A stretch of 64,000 nt of DNA, from NCBI RefSeq assembly GCF_040719375.1, contig NZ_JBFDTP010000002.1, positions 868,001 through 932,000 of the forward strand, given 5' to 3'. The notes beneath the pieces are model-generated. The model worked only from the letters and a program-made list of their open reading frames with translations. It did not search any database and was not told where the DNA came from. The position numbers were made by a program, and so were the translations under genes. The DNA comes from Clostridium sp. AN503 (lineage in GTDB: Bacteria; Bacillota; Clostridia; Lachnospirales; Lachnospiraceae). This document shows positions 61,404 to 64,000 of this stretch, in pieces; within the stretch, counting starts at the first letter, position 1; each line of letters opens with the position of its first letter.

Positions 61404-62370
61404 ATGAGAAGAAACAGAAAACACAAGGACAAGGTATTTGTGATGGTTTTTAAGAGACCGGAGGATCTTCTGGATCTGTACAACGGCCTGAATAAAAGCC
61501 ACTATGACAATCCCGATGATCTGGAGATCACGACACTGGAGGATGCCATTTACATCCATATGAAGAATGACATGTCGTTCCTGATCGATAACACCCTAAA
61601 CCTGTGGGAACATCAAAGCTCCTACAACCCTAACATGCCGGTGCGCGGGCTTTCCTATTTTGCGAAGCTGTATCAGAAATATATTGATCAGCACAAGATC
61701 AATATATTCAGCACCAGTTTAAAACCGCTGCCATTTCCTCAGTATTTTGTATTTTACAACGGACCGCAGGAAGCGCCTGACCGGAAAGAACTGCTGCTTT
61801 CAGATGCATTTAAGATATCTGTAAACGGGCATGAGGATAGCAGTGAGAGGATATCCAGGATACCGTGTCTGGAGGTACGGGCTACGATGCTGAACATCAA
61901 CAGTGGTCACAACCGGGAGTTGATGGAGAAGCTGCAGGAGGCTTAAGGAGTACGCCCAGTTTGTTGAGAAGATCCGGGATTATCAGAGGAGCGGGCTGCC
62001 TGTGGAAACTGCGTTGGACCAGGCGGTTAATGATTGTATCCGGGAAGGTGTCTTAGAGGATATCTTGTCAGGACATAAAGCGGAGGTGATGACAATGTTT
62101 CTGACAGAATATGACGAAGAACGCCATATGGAGATGGAGCGGGAAGAATGGGAGGCAATCGGTATCACGAAAGGAGAGGCGATCGGCATCGCTAAAGGCG
62201 TAAGAGCCCTTGTGGAGACCTGCCAGGAGCTTGGACTTTCCCGTAAGGAGGCGGGCGGAAGACTTCAGGCAAAGTTTTCAGTAAGCGCTGACACTGCGGA
62301 AGCATATCTGAAATCGTACTGGAAAAATGACGCTGAGACCGGGACTGCTGACGAAAAAAGCAACACTTAA
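61404..62370 (+). pseudogene. Rpn-family recombination-promoting nuclease/putative transposase, one extra base
   Basis: This is a PD-(D/E)XK-type Rpn/PDDEXK transposase-like protein of about 321 residues when the frames are joined. The first part shows KDKVFVMVFKRPEDLLDLYNGL, IYIHMKNDMSFLIDNTLNLWEHQS, RGLSYFAKLYQKYI and LKPLPFPQYFVFYNG. It ends at LMEKLQEA. The second frame continues RLKEYAQFVEKIRDY, GVLEDILSGHKAEVMTMFLTEYDEE and repeats of KGEAIGIAKG. Removing one C at 61932 restores LMEKCRRLKEY. Such genes are common in multiple copies in gut Clostridia and often decay. GGAGGT supports the start at 61404. Confidence 0.8.
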
Positions 62371-62383
62371 ATGAAAGGATGAA

Positions 62384-62440
62384 GAGCGCTGAAAAAGTCT
62401 GGTTCTTTGAAAAAATCAGGTTTTTCAGTGCTCATTTTGG
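62384..62440 (+). terminator. Probable terminator of the Rpn-type gene
   Basis: GAGCGCTGAAAAA (62384-62396) pairs with TTTTTCAGTGCTC (62421-62433) with one G-T pair, followed by ATTTTGG. The loop is long and the T tract is interrupted, so strength is uncertain. Confidence 0.5.
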
Positions 62441-62463
62441 CTTATCTGGCATTTTCCTGCAGG

Positions 62464-62492
62464 TTGCCTTTTATGCGGATTTATGCTATAAT
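62464..62492 (+). promoter_or_regulatory. Extended -10 promoter of the amino-acid permease
   Basis: TTGCCT (62464-62469) and TATAAT (62487-62492, preceded by TGC) have a 17-base spacer. The transcript should start near 62499, just before a perfect inverted repeat. Confidence 0.6.
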
Positions 62493-62505
62493 TCGACGGT
62501 ACGTG

Positions 62506-62539
62506 TGTGGAGAGAATCTCATGGCAGATTCTCTCCACA
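62506..62539 (+). promoter_or_regulatory. Perfect 14-bp inverted repeat at the permease transcript start
   Basis: TGTGGAGAGAATCT (62506-62519) and AGATTCTCTCCACA (62526-62539) form a perfect stem with a CATGGC loop. No strong T tract follows. It could be an RNA 5' hairpin or a dyad operator. Confidence 0.6.
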
Positions 62540-62611
62540 TTGTCGGTTTTGGGATTGTTTAACAGATTAATGTGTTAACAGTCCATAATATAACTAAAGG
62601 AGATTAAGAAA

Positions 62612-64000
62612 ATGGAACAAAAAGGCGGGGACAAGAAAATCCTATGGTACAGCCTGGCATTTATGGCATTTTCCACAGTGTGGGGCTTTGGAAATGTAAT
62701 TAACGGCTTTTCCGAGTACGGTGGGCTGAAGGCTATCGTATCATGGATCATGATTTTTGCTATTTATTTTGTACCGTATGCATTGATGGTCGGCGAAATG
62801 GGATCTGCCTTCAAGAACGCGGGCGGCGGTGTCAGCTCCTGGATCCAGGCCACGATCGGGCCGCAGATGGCTTACTATGCGGGCTGGACATACTGGGTGG
62901 TGCATATGCCCTATATTTCCCAGAAACCAAGTTCTACGGTGATCGCTGCAAGCTGGGCGATCTTCCAGGACAAGCGCGCCAGCAGCATGAACACGACCAT
63001 CCTGCAGATCATCTGCCTGGTGATCTTTATTTTCGCCATGTATTTGGCAAGCAAAGGTGTCAGCATGCTTAAGAAGCTGTCCACACTGGCTGGTTCTACC
63101 ATGTTCATCATGTCCATGCTGTTTGTACTGATGATGATCGCGGCGCCGGCTATCACGGATGCAAACCTGTTGGAAATCGACTGGTCGCTTAAGAACTTCA
63201 TGCCGACTTTTGACGCAAAGTTCTTTATGGGATTGTCCATCCTGGTGTTTGCGGTGGGAGGCTGTGAGAAGATTTCACCATATGTAAATAAGATGAAGGA
63301 CCCTGCCAGGGATTTCTCAAAGGGTATGATCGCACTGGCGGTCATGGTTGCGGTTACCGCTATCCTTGGAACCGTATCTCTCGGCATGATGTTCGATTCC
63401 AACAATGTGCCTCAGGATCTGATGACCAACGGCGCTTACTATGCATTCCAGAAGCTGGGAGAGTATTATCATGTGGGCAACCTTTTTGTGATCATCTATG
63501 CGATCACCAACCTGATCGGCCAGTTTTCCGTTATGGTAATATCCATCGATGCGCCTCTGCGGATGCTGCTTGACAGCGCGGACGAGCGGTTCATTCCGAA
63601 AAAGATGTTTAAGCAGAATGAACATGGCGCATATGTGAACGGACATAAGCTGATCATGGCGATCGTGTGCGTATTGATCGTAGTACCGGCATTTGGTATT
63701 AAAAATGTGGATGTACTGGTCAGATGGCTGGTAAAGGTAAATTCCGTGTGTATGCCTCTGCGTTATCTGTGGGTATTTGTGGCATATATTGCGCTGAAAA
63801 AGGCCGGCGAGAAATTCCCTGCGGAATATCGTTTTGTGAAAAATAAGACACTGGGAATCATTCTGGGCGCATGGTGCTTTGGCTTTACCGCATTTGCCTG
63901 CCTCACTGGTATCTATTCTGAGGATCCGTTCCAGCTGGTGCTCAACATTGTTACCCCGTTCGTACTGGTGGGACTTGGGTTTATCCTGCCGATGATGGCG
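62612..64000 (+). CDS. APC-superfamily amino acid permease (YjeM/GadC-like), 3' end outside window
   Basis: This integral membrane amino-acid transporter has 463 residues visible with no stop before the right edge. It starts MEQKGGDKKILWYSLAFMAF. The first helix carries TVWGFGNVINGFSEYG. YALMVGEMGSAFKNAGGG near residue 60 and FMGLSILVFAVGGCEKISPY near 205 are typical of the glutamate/GABA-antiporter-like and YjeM group. SIDAPLRMLLDSADERFIPK near 310 is also characteristic. At least ten membrane helices are visible. AAAGGAG precedes the ATG. The amino acid carried is unknown. A promoter and hairpin lie upstream. Confidence 0.9.
   Translation, partial: MEQKGGDKKILWYSLAFMAFSTVWGFGNVINGFSEYGGLKAIVSWIMIFAIYFVPYALMVGEMGSAFKNAGGGVSSWIQATIGPQMAYYAGWTYWVVHMPYISQKPSSTVIAASWAIFQDKRASSMNTTILQIICLVIFIFAMYLASKGVSMLKKLSTLAGSTMFIMSMLFVLMMIAAPAITDANLLEIDWSLKNFMPTFDAKFFMGLSILVFAVGGCEKISPYVNKMKDPARDFSKGMIALAVMVAVTAILGTVSLGMMFDSNNVPQDLMTNGAYYAFQKLGEYYHVGNLFVIIYAITNLIGQFSVMVISIDAPLRMLLDSADERFIPKKMFKQNEHGAYVNGHKLIMAIVCVLIVVPAFGIKNVDVLVRWLVKVNSVCMPLRYLWVFVAYIALKKAGEKFPAEYRFVKNKTLGIILGAWCFGFTAFACLTGIYSEDPFQLVLNIVTPFVLVGLGFILPMMA

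Noticed and set aside
1..64000. CRISPR arrays, tRNA/rRNA genes, prophage or insertion sequences
   Set aside because: I looked for regularly spaced repeats, tRNA arm patterns and transposase or phage genes. I found none apart from the Rpn-type gene, which is not an insertion sequence by itself.

Overview
The window looks like chromosome from a gut-type Lachnospiraceae (Clostridia, Bacillota). Indicators are a moderate GC content, strong GGAGG-type ribosome sites, a clostridial-style 6S RNA, AddAB instead of RecBCD, an M2-type [FeFe] hydrogenase, PPi-dependent phosphofructokinase, a SpoIID-domain protein, and the small clostridial families DUF6472, DUF5662 and C_GCAxxG_C_C. No phage, CRISPR array, insertion sequence, rRNA or tRNA was seen. 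I assign the family by inference, not by a database match.

Layout. 0-1.6 kb: an AraC-type regulator (cut by the window edge) divergent from uxuA. 1.64-1.87 kb: 6S RNA with its own promoter and terminator. 1.9-10.8 kb: an XRE regulator divergent from an operon of two PatB/MalY-type PLP lyases/aminotransferases, an NhaC antiporter (frameshifted), RidA, an M20 amidohydrolase, a YfcC-type transporter and a branched-chain aminotransferase. I read it as uptake, deacylation and C-S (or C-N) cleavage of amino-acid conjugates. 10.8-21.0 kb: an RpiR regulator divergent from a peptide-type ABC importer, YhcH, an N-acetylneuraminate-lyase-like aldolase and a propeller glycosidase-like protein. This is a probable sialic-acid or related acid-sugar locus, with RpiR-type palindromes at the promoter. 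21.1-25.9 kb: AI-2E family permease, SpoIID protein and MFS carrier.

26.1-33.9 kb is the most unusual part. It holds a thioredoxin-reductase-like flavoprotein fused to a CxxC-less thioredoxin fold, a thioredoxin, an arylsulfate sulfotransferase (ASST), a small Cys/Asp-rich protein, a DASS/SLC13 anion transporter (frameshifted), a second ASST and a LysR regulator (frameshifted). Both ASSTs lack an export signal. I infer a cytoplasmic sulfate-group transfer module.

34-43.4 kb is mostly housekeeping: PPi-PFK, SEC-C protein, methyltransferase, Hsp33, a nucleoside salvage run (udp-deoC-cdd-deoB), cold-shock protein, DUF5662 and a D-cysteine-desulfhydrase-like enzyme. 43.5-49.8 kb: a Pro-rich small protein behind a hairpin that would mask its ribosome site, an [FeFe] hydrogenase with a Fur-box-like palindrome abutting its promoter, pyrG, ftsH and a small membrane protein. 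49.9-58.8 kb: addB, addA, a MATE exporter and a DUF6472 protein. 58.9-64 kb: C_GCAxxG, DUF4261 and GNAT genes on the minus strand, an AT-rich remnant region, an Rpn-type nuclease gene (frameshifted) and the start of an APC amino-acid permease that leaves the window.

Five genes (NhaC, DASS, LysR, addA start, Rpn) each need exactly one inserted or deleted base to read through. One of these, NhaC, sits on a canonical -1 slippery heptamer. The others may be real mutations or assembly indels.
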